A DNA stretch of 64,000 bases from Rhodococcus tukisamuensis NBRC 100609 (GTDB taxonomy: Bacteria; Actinomycetota; Actinomycetes; Mycobacteriales; Mycobacteriaceae), in NCBI RefSeq assembly GCF_001894985.1, contig NZ_BCXG01000014.1, positions 62,001-126,000 of the forward strand, in the 5' to 3' direction. Shown here in pieces: positions 7,381 to 16,245 of this stretch. The position numbers were made by a program, and so were the translations under genes. The notes beneath the pieces were generated by a model. The model was given only the letters and a program-made list of their open reading frames with translations. It ran no database searches and was not told where the DNA came from. How positions within the stretch are numbered: position 1 is the first letter of the stretch; every line of letters starts with the position of its first letter.

Positions 7381-9099
7381 GTGAGTGATCCCGCAACCCC
7401 GACCGCCTACCCGGAGGTCGACCAGGCCCTCACCGACCTGGTGGAGGGCGAGAAGACCTGGGCCGGCCTGCCCCTGAGCGAGCGACGCAGACTGCTCGAC
7501 CGGGTGCGGGAGCTCACGGTGGCGAACGCCGGCGACTGGGTGGACGCCGCAGTCGCGATCAAGCGGCTCGACCCGGACTCCCCGCTGGTCGGCGAGGAGT
7601 GGATGTCCGGTCCGTACCCCCTGGCCACCTCACTGACCGCGCTGTCGGCGAGCCTCGCCGCCCTCGAGTCCGGCGCCAGCCCGCTCGCCGACGCCGACTT
7701 CGGCACCGCCCCCGGCGGCCGCACCACCGTGCGGGTGCTGCCCCTGAACGTCTTCGACCGGTTGCTGCTGAGCGGGTTCAGCGCCGAGGTGTGGCTGCGG
7801 CCGGGCATCGACAAGGCGACGGCGCAGCGCGACGCCGGACTCGCCGAGCTGGACCCGACCCGGACCAACGGCGTCGGCGTGGTGCTGGGCGCCGGGAACA
7901 TCACCTCCATCGCGCCGCTCGACACGCTGTACGAGCTGATCGCCCACAACCGGGTGGTCGCGCTCAAGCTGAACCCGATCACCGACCCACTGCTGCCCGT
8001 GCTGGAGCGGGTGCTCGAACCGCTCGTCTCGATCGGCGTGGTCCGCCTGCTCACCGGCGGCGCGGACGTCGGGACGTACCTGACGCGGCACCGCCTCGTC
8101 GACCACGTGCACATGACCGGCAGCGCGCTCACCCACGACGCGATCGTGTTCGGCACCGGAGAGGACGGCGCGCGCCGCAAGGCCGCCGGCGAGCCGGTGC
8201 TCGACAAGGCCATCTCCAGCGAACTCGGCGGGGTGTCGCCGACCATCGTGCTGCCCGGCAAGTGGAGCCGTTCCGACATCGAGTTCCAGGCCGAGCACGT
8301 CGCGACGCAACGCCTGCACAACGGCGGCTACAACTGCGTCGCGGCCCAGGTGGTGGTGCTCTCGTCGGCCTGGCCCCAGCGCGACGAGTTCGTCGAGGCG
8401 CTCCGGAAGGCCGTCGACCGCGCCCCGGCCCGCGCGCCCTACTACCCGGGCAGCGACAACCGGGTGGCCGCGGCGACCGAAACCTTCCCGCGCGCCGAGA
8501 AACTCGGCGATCGCGGCGGCCGGGTCCTGGTGAGCGGTCTGCCGCCGGACGAGTGCACCCCACTGCTGCAGACCGAGTACTTCGCCCCGGTCCTCGGGGT
8601 GATCGACCTGCCGCACGACGGCGCCGAGTTCGCCACCCGCGCAGCGGAAATGGTCAACGACCAGTTCGTCGGCACCCTCGGTGTCAACATCATCGCCGAG
8701 CCCGGCACCATCGACGCGATGGGCGGGCGCTTCGACTCGCTGCTCGAGTCCCTGCGGTACGGCACCATCGCCGTGAACGCCTGGACCGGCGTCGGGTACC
8801 TCACCGCCACCGCGACCTGGGGCGCCTTCCCCGGCCACACGCTCGACGACGTGCAGAGCGGCATCGGCGTGGTGCACAACGCCCTGCTGATCGACAGCCC
8901 CGAGCGCACGGTGGTCCGCGGACCGTTCCGGCCGTCGCCGCGGTCGTTGCTGCACCGCGAGGCGTCGATCTCGCCGAAGCCGCCTTGGTTCGTCGACAAT
9001 CGCACCGCCGCCCGCACCGGGCGACTGCTGACCGGCTTCGCGGGCGCGCCGTCGTGGACCAAGCTGCCGGCGATCTTCGCGTCGGCGCTGCGCGGATAA
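7381..9099 (+). CDS. Aldehyde dehydrogenase family protein (long form)
   Basis: A 572-residue NAD(P)-dependent aldehyde dehydrogenase. The catalytic cysteine is Cys319 in GGYNCVAAQ and the general base is Glu281 in SSELGGVSP. The Rossmann glycine motif is in HMTGSALTHDAI. It is about 80 residues longer than the usual 490, with an extended N-terminus and a C-terminal tail, like a little-studied actinobacterial subgroup. The GTG start has AGGAG about six bases upstream. The next genes, a GMC oxidoreductase and an acyl-CoA ligase, suggest it oxidises an aldehyde made by the GMC enzyme to an acid that the ligase activates. The substrate is not known. Confidence 0.85.
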   Translation: MSDPATPTAYPEVDQALTDLVEGEKTWAGLPLSERRRLLDRVRELTVANAGDWVDAAVAIKRLDPDSPLVGEEWMSGPYPLATSLTALSASLAALESGASPLADADFGTAPGGRTTVRVLPLNVFDRLLLSGFSAEVWLRPGIDKATAQRDAGLAELDPTRTNGVGVVLGAGNITSIAPLDTLYELIAHNRVVALKLNPITDPLLPVLERVLEPLVSIGVVRLLTGGADVGTYLTRHRLVDHVHMTGSALTHDAIVFGTGEDGARRKAAGEPVLDKAISSELGGVSPTIVLPGKWSRSDIEFQAEHVATQRLHNGGYNCVAAQVVVLSSAWPQRDEFVEALRKAVDRAPARAPYYPGSDNRVAAATETFPRAEKLGDRGGRVLVSGLPPDECTPLLQTEYFAPVLGVIDLPHDGAEFATRAAEMVNDQFVGTLGVNIIAEPGTIDAMGGRFDSLLESLRYGTIAVNAWTGVGYLTATATWGAFPGHTLDDVQSGIGVVHNALLIDSPERTVVRGPFRPSPRSLLHREASISPKPPWFVDNRTAARTGRLLTGFAGAPSWTKLPAIFASALRG

Positions 9100-9153
9100 G
9101 TGCTGGGTGGATAGACGGTTCTCCCCAACACTTCTCGAAGTGGAGGCCAACAA

Positions 9154-10746
9154 ATGAACAGCGAGAAGTCGGTCGCCGACTACGTCGTGGTCGGGGCGGG
9201 GTCGTCCGGCGCCGCGCTGGCCGGCCGGCTCAGCGCCGACCCGCACAAGGACGTCGTCCTGCTCGAGGCCGGGCCGCCGGACAAGAACAGATTCGTCCAC
9301 ATACCCGCGGCCTTCTCGAAGCTGTTCCGCAGCGAACTCGACTGGGACTACCTGACCGAGCCGCAACCCGGGCTCGGCGGCCGCCGGGTCTACTGGCCCC
9401 GGGGCAAGATGCTCGGCGGGTCGTCGTCGATGAACGCGATGATGTGGATACGCGGTTTCGCCGCCGACTACGACGAGTGGGCCGACCTCGCCGACCGGTC
9501 CTGGGCCTTCCACAACGTCGTGGAGTACTTCCGCCGGATCGAGAACGTCGAGGGGGCGGCGTCCGACGACGCCGGCACCTCCGGACCACTCTCGGTGAGC
9601 CGCCAGCGCAGCCCACGCCCACTCACCGCGGCGTTCCTCGAGGCCGCACGCGAGTGCGGGTACCCGGTGGAACGGGCGAACACCGCTCGGCCCGAGGGCT
9701 TCTCACAGACCATGGTGACGCAGAAGCGCGGCGCCCGGTGGAGCACCGCCGACGCCTACCTGGTGCCCGCACGCCGACGCCCCACCCTGACGGTGCTCAC
9801 CGAGGCCAAGGCCACCCGGGTGATCTTCGAGGGCACGGCCGCCGTCGGGGTGGAGTACCAGAAGGACGGCGCGCGCCGCACCGTGCGGGCCCGCAGGGAG
9901 GTGGTCCTCGCGGGCGGCGCGATCAACTCGCCGCAGCTGCTGATGCTCTCCGGCATCGGCGACGAGCAGCACCTGCGCCGGCACGGGATCGCGGTGCGAC
10001 ACCACCTGCCGGAGGTGGGTCGCAACCTCGCCGACCACCTGGTCTCGATGCTCGGCTACCGCGTCCAAACCGACACGCTGTTCGCCGCCGAGAGGCTCCC
10101 CGAACTGGCGAACTACCTCGCCCGGCGGCGCGGGATGCTCACCTCCAACGTCGGCGAGGCGTACGGGTTCGCCCGCAGCCGTGAGGAACTCACGCTGCCG
10201 GACCTGGAGATGATCTTCGCCCCCGCCCCGTACTTCGACGAGGGCCTGGTGCCGGCCACCGAGCACGCCGCGGTGATCGGCACGATCCTGCTCAGGCCGC
10301 AGAGCCGCGGGGAGATCACGCTGCGGTCGGCGTTCTCGGAGGACAAGCCGGTCATCGACCCCCGCTACCTCAGCGACGCCGGCGGCGCGGATCGTCGCGC
10401 GATGCTCGAGGGTCTGCGGCTGTGCACAGCCCTCGCTGCGGCCCCCGCGCTGAGGTCCCGGCTCGGCACGATGCTCCGGCCCGACCTGCCGGCGCACACC
10501 CCCATCGACGAAGTGCTCGCGGTCGCGCTCGAGCGGAACTCGCACACCCTGTACCACCCGGCTGGCACCTGCCGGATGGGCAAGGACGACGGCAGCGTCG
10601 TCGACCCCCAGTTGCGGGTGCGCGGGGTGGAGCGGCTGCGGGTGGCGGACGCGTCGATCATGCCGACCCTCATCCGCGGCCACACCCACGCGCCGTCGGT
10701 CGTGATCGGGGAGAAGGCGGCCGACATGATCCGGGCGGCGGCCTGA
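9154..10746 (+). CDS. GMC-family FAD oxidoreductase (choline/alcohol dehydrogenase-like)
   Basis: A 530-residue flavoprotein. The FAD-binding motif [16 protein letters not shown] is at about 11-26. The second GMC signature is in [17 protein letters not shown] (about 86-102), and [19 protein letters not shown] is at about 250-268. The C-terminal catalytic part includes [13 protein letters not shown] and [16 protein letters not shown], with the expected active-site histidines. Members oxidise primary alcohols to aldehydes. It lies 54 bp after the aldehyde dehydrogenase, with GGAGG ahead of the ATG, so co-transcription is likely. An AlkJ-like role in aliphatic alcohol oxidation is inference. Confidence 0.88.
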   Translation: MNSEKSVADYVVVGAGSSGAALAGRLSADPHKDVVLLEAGPPDKNRFVHIPAAFSKLFRSELDWDYLTEPQPGLGGRRVYWPRGKMLGGSSSMNAMMWIRGFAADYDEWADLADRSWAFHNVVEYFRRIENVEGAASDDAGTSGPLSVSRQRSPRPLTAAFLEAARECGYPVERANTARPEGFSQTMVTQKRGARWSTADAYLVPARRRPTLTVLTEAKATRVIFEGTAAVGVEYQKDGARRTVRARREVVLAGGAINSPQLLMLSGIGDEQHLRRHGIAVRHHLPEVGRNLADHLVSMLGYRVQTDTLFAAERLPELANYLARRRGMLTSNVGEAYGFARSREELTLPDLEMIFAPAPYFDEGLVPATEHAAVIGTILLRPQSRGEITLRSAFSEDKPVIDPRYLSDAGGADRRAMLEGLRLCTALAAAPALRSRLGTMLRPDLPAHTPIDEVLAVALERNSHTLYHPAGTCRMGKDDGSVVDPQLRVRGVERLRVADASIMPTLIRGHTHAPSVVIGEKAADMIRAAA

Positions 10747-10761
10747 CCGGCCTGTCGAACC

Positions 10762-10807
10762 GAAGGGTCTTTCGAAACCCTTCCGAATTAGTTGGACGTC
10801 CTATAAT
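10762..10807 (+). promoter_or_regulatory. Inverted repeat and promoter of the acyl-CoA ligase gene
   Basis: GAAGGGT (10762-10768) and ACCCTTC (10777-10783) form a 7-bp inverted repeat around the self-complementary TTTCGAAA. It could be an operator or the terminator of the GMC gene. TATAAT at 10802-10807, a perfect -10 box, ends nine bases before the ATG at 10817, so the transcript has almost no leader. The element AACCCTTCCGA (10776-10786) recurs ahead of the enoyl-CoA hydratase at 47409. Confidence 0.55.
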
Positions 10808-10816
10808 CTGACGCGC

Positions 10817-12340
10817 ATGAGCATGGACCCGCGCACCAACACTGTCGACGGCGTGCTGCGCCGCTCGGCCGCCAAGTTCCCCGACCGCACGGCGCTGACC
10901 TTCGACGGTCGCAGCTGGACCTACCGCGAGCTCGACGCCGCGGTGACCCGCGCGGCCGGCCACCTGCTCTCGCTCGGCCTCGAGCACGGCGACCGGGTGG
11001 CCGCGTACGGCACCAACTCCGACGGGTACGTGATCGGGTTCCTCGGCTGCGCGCGGGCGGGACTGGTGCAGGTGCCGGTCAACTACGCCCTCAAGGGCGA
11101 GGAGCTGCGGTACCTGGTCGCGCAGTCCGGTGCCCGGGCGGTGCTGGTCGACCCCGGGCTCTCCGGCACCCTGGACTCGGTGCGCCCGGATCTCGCCGTC
11201 GAGCATGTGCTCGCACTGCGGGATGCGGACGGCTCGCTGGTCGAGGTCAGTGCCGGCGGTGAGGTGCCGGAGCTGCGGCAGCAGGCCGCGTCCACTGACC
11301 TGGCCCAGCTGCTGTACACGTCGGGAACCACCTCGAAGCCCAAGGGCGCCATGATGACCCACGGTGCGCTCGTGCACGAGTACGTGTCGTCGGTGATCGC
11401 GCTGGGCCTGTCCGCCGACGACAACCCGCTGATCTGCATGCCGCTGTACCACTCGGCGGGCATGCACGTGTTCATGATGCCGTACCTGTCGGTCGGCGCG
11501 ACCGTGAATCTGATGGCGGCACCGGACATCCCGGAGATCCTGCGCCGCATCGAGGCCGACCGGATCGGGTCGCTGTTCCTCGCGCCGACGGTGTGGGTGC
11601 CGCTGGCGAACCACCCGGACCTCGACACCCGCGACCTCTCGTCGCTGAAGAAGGCGCAGTACGGCGCGTCCATCATGCCGGTGACGGTGCTGAACCGGCT
11701 GCGCGAGAAGTACCCGGACCTCGGGTTCTACAACTGCTTCGGGCAGTCGGAGATCGGGCCGCTGGCCACGGTGCTCGGGCCCGAGGACCACCAGGACCGG
11801 CCGTCGTCGTGCGGGCGTGCGGTGTTCTTCGTGGAGACCCGGGTGGTGGACGCCGAGGGCAACGACGTCCCCGACGGCGTCGCCGGCGAGGTCCTCTACC
11901 GGTCCCCGCAGCTGTGCCAGGGCTACTGGGAGAACCCGGAGGCGACGGCGGAGGCGTTCCGCGACGGCTGGTTCCACTCCGGCGACCTGGTCACCCGCGA
12001 CGCCGAGGGCTTCATCACGGTGGTGGACCGCATCAAGGACGTCATCAACACCGGCGGGATCCTCGTCGCCTCACGCGAGGTCGAGGACGCGATCTACACG
12101 CACCCCGCGGTCGCGGAGGTCGCCGTCGTCGGCACCCCGGACGAGAAGTGGATCGAGGCGATCACCGCGGTGGTGGTGCTCCGCGAGGGCGGCCAGCTGA
12201 CGTCCGAGTCGCTGATCGCGCACGTCAAGGAGCGGATCGCGCCGTTCAAGGTTCCCAAGCAGGTGGTGTTCGTCGAGGAACTGCCGAGGAACCAGAGCGG
12301 CAAGCTGCTCAAGCGGGAGTTGCGGACCACCGGGGCCTGA
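10817..12340 (+). CDS. Acyl-CoA synthetase (AMP-binding, FadD-like)
   Basis: A 507-residue member of the ANL superfamily that activates a carboxylic acid with ATP and CoA. Motifs are the P-loop-like YTSGTTSKPKGAMM (about 166-179), the FYNCFGQSEIGP adenine-binding segment (about 305-316), the hinge region with GWFHSGDLVTRD (about 384-395), and the C-terminal lysine in NQSGKLLKREL (about 492-502). It closes the alcohol-aldehyde-acid-CoA series of the three genes before it but has its own strong promoter. ATG at 10817 or 10823 are both possible; 10817 fits the leaderless spacing better. Chain-length preference cannot be read from sequence. Confidence 0.88.
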   Translation: MSMDPRTNTVDGVLRRSAAKFPDRTALTFDGRSWTYRELDAAVTRAAGHLLSLGLEHGDRVAAYGTNSDGYVIGFLGCARAGLVQVPVNYALKGEELRYLVAQSGARAVLVDPGLSGTLDSVRPDLAVEHVLALRDADGSLVEVSAGGEVPELRQQAASTDLAQLLYTSGTTSKPKGAMMTHGALVHEYVSSVIALGLSADDNPLICMPLYHSAGMHVFMMPYLSVGATVNLMAAPDIPEILRRIEADRIGSLFLAPTVWVPLANHPDLDTRDLSSLKKAQYGASIMPVTVLNRLREKYPDLGFYNCFGQSEIGPLATVLGPEDHQDRPSSCGRAVFFVETRVVDAEGNDVPDGVAGEVLYRSPQLCQGYWENPEATAEAFRDGWFHSGDLVTRDAEGFITVVDRIKDVINTGGILVASREVEDAIYTHPAVAEVAVVGTPDEKWIEAITAVVVLREGGQLTSESLIAHVKERIAPFKVPKQVVFVEELPRNQSGKLLKRELRTTGA

Positions 12341-12427
12341 CCGCCGGCGACGACCGGCCACCGCAGAAACGGCGCAGCCGACGGGGCGCGTGTGGGAGGG
12401 TGGCCGGACCGAACCGGAGGAGGCCCC

Positions 12428-13201
12428 GTGAGCCGGAAGATCATCCGAAAGACCGGCATCGCCGCGGCGGTGGCGCTGGCGGCCGTCGGGCTGAGCGGCT
12501 GCTTGGCCCCCGGCACGCCCCCCGGGTGGTCGAGCTACACCATCGAGCGGGGCGCGCACAGTGCGACGGTGGGTCGCCCCGCCGGGGTTGCCGGTCCCCT
12601 GGCGGGTTGGGTCAGCCCCGGTGGGGCGTCGCGGACGTACGACTTCGTACTGACCCCCACGGCGGAGTACGTACTCACCGCGCCCACCCAACCCGAGGAC
12701 CAGTTCGACTGGAACAAGCTGCCCGGCTTCTCGGACTGCGGCGACATCGACCTGGCACGCAACGGCGCCATGTTCGGGTGGCGGTGGCGCACCGACACCT
12801 CGCCCCGCGTGCTCGAACTGGTGCCGTACGCGAATGCCGACGGCGTGCACCAGTACCCCGACAGCGCGCTCGTCACCCTCTCCCATGACGACCTCGCGGC
12901 CAATGCGCCGCTGCGGTACTCGATCCAGATCGACGGGTCCGTCTACCGTTTCGCCATCGACGGCACCATCCGCGGCCGGGACATCCACGAGACGGCCACG
13001 CTTCCGCGGTCCTGCCCCACCAACCCCACCAGCACCGGAAAGTGGTACGCCGGCTTCTACTTCGGCGGCACGTCCACCTCGCCGTCGCAGATGTACGCCT
13101 ACGTCCGCGAACCCGCCGGCGGCTCGGCGCCCGGCCAGACCGGTGGCGACGGTTCGCTCGGCTCGAGCGGACCGGCAAACCGACTCACCGAGAGCGCGTG
13201 A
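12428..13201 (+). CDS. Putative lipoprotein, unknown function
   Basis: A 257-residue protein with a basic N-terminus, a hydrophobic stretch (about 10-22) and the lipobox LSGC, Cys25 being the lipidation site. The mature part is rich in aromatic residues and Gly and ends in a disordered Gly/Ser tail; the pattern suggests an exported beta-rich domain. The GTG start at 12428 is chosen because GGAGGAGG stands just upstream and because it places the signal peptide at the N-terminus; an upstream ATG would add a non-signal extension. It converges on, and overlaps by 17 bp, the end of paaI. No family recognised. Confidence 0.75.
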   Translation: MSRKIIRKTGIAAAVALAAVGLSGCLAPGTPPGWSSYTIERGAHSATVGRPAGVAGPLAGWVSPGGASRTYDFVLTPTAEYVLTAPTQPEDQFDWNKLPGFSDCGDIDLARNGAMFGWRWRTDTSPRVLELVPYANADGVHQYPDSALVTLSHDDLAANAPLRYSIQIDGSVYRFAIDGTIRGRDIHETATLPRSCPTNPTSTGKWYAGFYFGGTSTSPSQMYAYVREPAGGSAPGQTGGDGSLGSSGPANRLTESA

Positions 13202-13589
13202 GGGAGCGGCTGTCGCCGCGGAACTCGGCGACAGACCGGCCCCGAACACGCACCGTGACGTCGTAGATACCGTTGCGTCCATATCTTTCTCGCTCGACCG
13301 CCTCGGCGACGAGCTCGTCTCCCAGGCGTGTGGGGGCCAGGAACCGAATGTCCGCCCGCGCGGCGACCGCAGGTTCACCGTATCCGTTGCACGCGAGCGC
13401 AAATGCCGTGTCCGCCAGGGCGAAAACGAATCCGCCGTGCGTGATTCCGTGCCCGTTCACCATCGTCTCGCCGACCGTCATCGATGCGACCGCACGGCCC
13501 GGGGCCAGCTCCCGAAGCTCGATCCCGAGCGCCTGCGACGCCACATCGGCATCGAACATCTCTCGCGCCGACCGGCATTCGGCGGTCAT
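13185..13589 (-). CDS. paaI: PaaI, hotdog-fold phenylacetyl-CoA pathway thioesterase
   Basis: A 134-residue hotdog thioesterase. The family signature is NGHGITHGGFVFALADTAFALA (positions 49-70), with the catalytic acid Asp65 and HGG loop, followed by ADIRFLAPTRLGDEL. PaaI hydrolyses stalled ring-hydroxylated acyl-CoA esters to rescue CoA during phenylacetate breakdown. It is the last gene of the paaZ-ethD-paaI operon; its ATG overlaps the preceding stop as ATGA. Expression is probably controlled by the PaaR site ahead of paaZ. Confidence 0.9.
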   Translation of the reverse strand: MTAECRSAREMFDADVASQALGIELRELAPGRAVASMTVGETMVNGHGITHGGFVFALADTAFALACNGYGEPAVAARADIRFLAPTRLGDELVAEAVERERYGRNGIYDVTVRVRGRSVAEFRGDSRSLTRSR

Positions 13590-13915
13590 ACGTCTCCCAC
13601 CGGCCCCTGGACCGATTCCACTTCCTGGGTGAACATCGTCACCCCTCCGGTGGCGAAGTTCCGGACGTCCCTGCCGGCTTCCCGCATCTCCTTCGACGCC
13701 AGTCCGGCGTGCATCGTCTCGGCATCGGGGAAGGACAGCGACGCAATCGAATAGTAGGCGGGGCTGCCGCCGTCGAGCGCGCTGCACTTCCCCCAGGTGT
13801 AGCCCGACAGTCCGGGAATCCTTCGCGCCAACGGGATGTGCGTGGCGCGATAGTGAGCATCGAAGGCGTCGGGATCCTCGGGATGGCCATAACACACCAC
13901 CACCTTGAAGCCCAT
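13586..13915 (-). CDS. EthD-like dimeric alpha/beta-barrel protein in the paa operon
   Basis: A 109-residue protein with the EthD/stress-response barrel pattern: first strand FKVVVCYGHPEDPDAFDAHY, then THIPLARRIPGLSGYTWGK, and the later YYSIASLSFPDAETMHAGLASKE. Such small proteins bind or rearrange reactive intermediates, or are accessory to oxygenases, but few have known reactions. It lies between paaZ and paaI, one base after paaZ and overlapping paaI, so it is certainly in the operon. It is not one of the standard paa enzymes. The role may be handling of an unstable epoxide, oxepin or semialdehyde intermediate; that is inference. Confidence 0.8.
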   Translation of the reverse strand: MGFKVVVCYGHPEDPDAFDAHYRATHIPLARRIPGLSGYTWGKCSALDGGSPAYYSIASLSFPDAETMHAGLASKEMREAGRDVRNFATGGVTMFTQEVESVQGPVGDV

Positions 13916-13916
13916 G

Positions 13917-15968
13917 TCAGAGCCCTCCATCGTCGGACGCGCCCTTGGCGACGAGGGTGAGGACGTCGTAGGTCGCCACCACATCGCCGTTCTGATTCGC
14001 GACCACGGCGTCCCACCGCACCTCGCCGTAGTCGGCGCTGCTGCGCGGTGTGATCAGCTTCGCCGTCAACGTCACGGTCAGACTGTCATCCGCCTTGACC
14101 GGGGTCAGGAAACGGAGGCTGTCGACGCCGAAGTTCGCGAGGACAGGTCCCGGGTTCGGCTCGACGAACAGCCCGGCCGCGAGCGAGACCACGAGGTAGC
14201 CGTGTGCGACGATACCGCCGAAGAGGGGGTTCGCCGCCGCGGCATCGGGATCGGTGTGCGCATAGAAGGTGTCGCCGGTGAACTCCGCGAAATGGTCGAT
14301 GTCCGCCAGTGTGACCTGCCGCGGTCCTCCGACGACAGTGTCCCCGATCCGCAACTCCGCCAGATTCTTCCGGAACGGGTGGACGCCCTCGTCGGATCGC
14401 CGTGATCCGGGAAACCAACGGTTGCCGACGGCGGTCAGGATGTCGGGGGTCGCCTGGACCGCGGTGCGCTGCATGTGGTGCAGGACTCCGCGGATGCCAC
14501 CGAGTTCCTCACCGCCGCCGGCGCGGCCCGGGCCGCCGTGCACGAGCACGGGCAGCGGCGAGCCGTGCCCGGTCGATTCCCGCGCATCGTCCCGGTTGAG
14601 AACCAGGACGCGTCCGTGGAAGGGCGCCAGCCCCAGCACGACGTCGCGGGCGAGCCCGGCCTCGCGGGTGACGAGGGAGGCGACGAGGCTGCCCTTGCCG
14701 CGGGCCGCGAGTTCGAGCAGTTCGTCGGTGCCGTCGTATCCGATCACCGTGCTCACCGGCCCGAACGCCTCGATGTCGTGCGGCTCGTCGGCGGTCTTGT
14801 CGTCACAACGCAGCAGGATCGGGGGGAGGAACGCGCCGGTCGACCGGTCCGCTCCCACGACCTCGAAGTCCTCCGGGTCCCCCACCACAATCTGCGCCGA
14901 CTTCGTCAGTCCGCGAAGCGCTTTCAGCACCTCGTCGCGCTGCTCGACGCTCGCCAGGGCGCCCATGGTGACCCCCTCGGCATCGGGGGCGCCGACCACG
15001 ACCCGCGCGAGGCGGCCCCGCACGGCCTCGACCACGTCGTCGACCAGGCCCGACGGAACGAAGGCACGGCGGATCGCGGTGCACTTCTGGCCGGCCTTCA
15101 CGGTCATCTCCGTGACGAGTTGCTTGACGTATAGATCGAACTCCTCACTGCCGGGTTCGACGTCCGCACCGAGAATGGAGGCGTTGAGCGAATCCGCCTC
15201 GGCGTTGAAGTGCACGCCCTCGGCGACAACCCTCGGATGGGCCCGTATCAGCGCCGCAGTGTCCGCGGATCCGGTGAACGCGACCGAGTCCTGCCCACCG
15301 AGGTGGTCGAGCAGATCGCGCGCGCTGCCCGAGAGCAACTGGACCGACCCTTCCGGTAGCAGTCCGGACTCGACGATGCGACGGAACACCAGTTCGGTGA
15401 GATAGGCCGTCTGGCTTGCCGGCTTGACGATCGACGGCACTCCGGCGATGAATGCCGGCGCCAGCTTCTCGAGGAAGCCCCACACGGGAAAATTGAATGC
15501 GTTGATCTGGACGGCGACACCGCGACGCGAGGTGTAGACGTGCTGACCGAGGAACGTCCCCGCCTTGCCCAATTGCTCGTGGGGCCCGTCGAGGTGGACG
15601 GTGTCGTTCGGCAGTTCGCGCCGCGCCTTGCTCGCGTAGCTCAGCAGGGTTCCGAAGCCACCGTCGATGTCGACACCGGAGTCGCGTCGCGTCGCACCGG
15701 TGGCCGTGGACAGCTCGTAGAACTCGTCCTTGCCGGCCATGAGCGTCAGGGCCAACGCCTTCAGCGCTGCGGCGCGCTCGTGGAAGGTCAGTTCGGCCAG
15801 CGCGGGCCCACCGACCGCACGGGCATACGTCACCATCCCGGCAACGTCGAGCCCGGTCGACGAGATGCGCGCCACCTCGGAACCGTCGACTGCGCTCAGC
15901 AGCGGCGTTCCGGCATCGGGTGCCGTGTACCAGCTCCCGGCTACATAACTTTGCACTAACCTGCTCAC
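13917..15968 (-). CDS. paaZ: PaaZ, oxepin-CoA hydrolase / 3-oxo-5,6-dehydrosuberyl-CoA semialdehyde dehydrogenase
   Basis: A 683-residue bifunctional enzyme that opens the seven-membered oxepin-CoA ring and oxidises the resulting aldehyde. The N-terminal aldehyde dehydrogenase domain (about 1-515) has Glu257 in FNAEADS and nucleophile Cys296 in AGQKCTAIRRAF, matching Glu256/Cys295 of the E. coli enzyme as I recall it. The C-terminal MaoC hydratase domain (about 530-683) has FYAHTDPDAAAANPLFGG followed by IVAHGYL with the Asp/His pair. GTG at 15966-15968 is chosen because AGAGAGG stands five bases before it and it gives the expected length. A PaaR-type palindrome is 15 bases upstream. Confidence 0.95.
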   Translation of the reverse strand: MSRLVQSYVAGSWYTAPDAGTPLLSAVDGSEVARISSTGLDVAGMVTYARAVGGPALAELTFHERAAALKALALTLMAGKDEFYELSTATGATRRDSGVDIDGGFGTLLSYASKARRELPNDTVHLDGPHEQLGKAGTFLGQHVYTSRRGVAVQINAFNFPVWGFLEKLAPAFIAGVPSIVKPASQTAYLTELVFRRIVESGLLPEGSVQLLSGSARDLLDHLGGQDSVAFTGSADTAALIRAHPRVVAEGVHFNAEADSLNASILGADVEPGSEEFDLYVKQLVTEMTVKAGQKCTAIRRAFVPSGLVDDVVEAVRGRLARVVVGAPDAEGVTMGALASVEQRDEVLKALRGLTKSAQIVVGDPEDFEVVGADRSTGAFLPPILLRCDDKTADEPHDIEAFGPVSTVIGYDGTDELLELAARGKGSLVASLVTREAGLARDVVLGLAPFHGRVLVLNRDDARESTGHGSPLPVLVHGGPGRAGGGEELGGIRGVLHHMQRTAVQATPDILTAVGNRWFPGSRRSDEGVHPFRKNLAELRIGDTVVGGPRQVTLADIDHFAEFTGDTFYAHTDPDAAAANPLFGGIVAHGYLVVSLAAGLFVEPNPGPVLANFGVDSLRFLTPVKADDSLTVTLTAKLITPRSSADYGEVRWDAVVANQNGDVVATYDVLTLVAKGASDDGGL

Positions 15969-15982
15969 GACAACCTCTCTCC

Positions 15983-15996
15983 ACCGTACGTTCGGT
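15983..15996. promoter_or_regulatory. PaaR operator, site A (before paaZ)
   Basis: ACCGTACGTTCGGT matches the 14-bp palindrome found at three other places in the paa region (consensus about ACCGAANGTTCGGT). It lies 15 bases before the paaZ start on the minus strand, with a TAATTA-like -10 just beyond it. Confidence 0.65.
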
Positions 15997-16098
15997 CGGT
16001 AATTAGGATCGCCAGAACCTCGCCAGATTGTCAAGGCACGAGACATATTCCGACGACCACCAGTTTCTCGACCGAATCCGTCGAACCCTTGCGCACCG

Positions 16099-16118
16099 AC
16101 CAAAGGTTCGGTTATTAA
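16099..16118. promoter_or_regulatory. PaaR operator, site B, abutting the paaFHG promoter
   Basis: ACCAAAGGTTCGGT (16099-16112) differs by one base from site D. It runs directly into TATTAA (16113-16118), a good -10 box for the plus-strand paaF operon, so binding should exclude RNA polymerase. Confidence 0.65.
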
Positions 16119-16149
16119 TGGAAACCAGCACGCTACGAAGGAGGCGAAA

Positions 16150-16245
16150 GTGGTGCAAGCAATCCTGATGCGCGGAGCCCGCATCCCACACGAGCGCTCA
16201 GGCCGAACCCTCACCCGGCTCCCCCTGCCGAGTGAGGCACCATGA
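16150..16245 (+). pseudogene. Thiolase-like N-terminal remnant (paaJ?) or leader peptide ahead of paaF
   Basis: A 31-codon frame starts GTG-GTG with a strong AAGGAGG five bases ahead (16138-16144) and ends by overlapping the paaF ATG (ATGA). Its product begins VVQAILMRGARIPHERSGRT. The spacing of Ala-Ile, Arg-x-Pro, Arg-x-Gly and Leu resembles the usual opening of acetyl-CoA acetyltransferases such as PaaJ. The homology stops after about 21 residues. The cluster otherwise lacks a thiolase gene, so an internal deletion of paaJ that kept start and coupling is a natural explanation. A regulatory leader peptide is the alternative. Confidence 0.45.

Noticed and set aside
7599-10184. 861-codon plus-strand frame across the aldehyde dehydrogenase and GMC genes
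   Set aside because: Arg/Pro/Ala-rich translation without motifs; it is the shadow of two well-supported genes in other frames.
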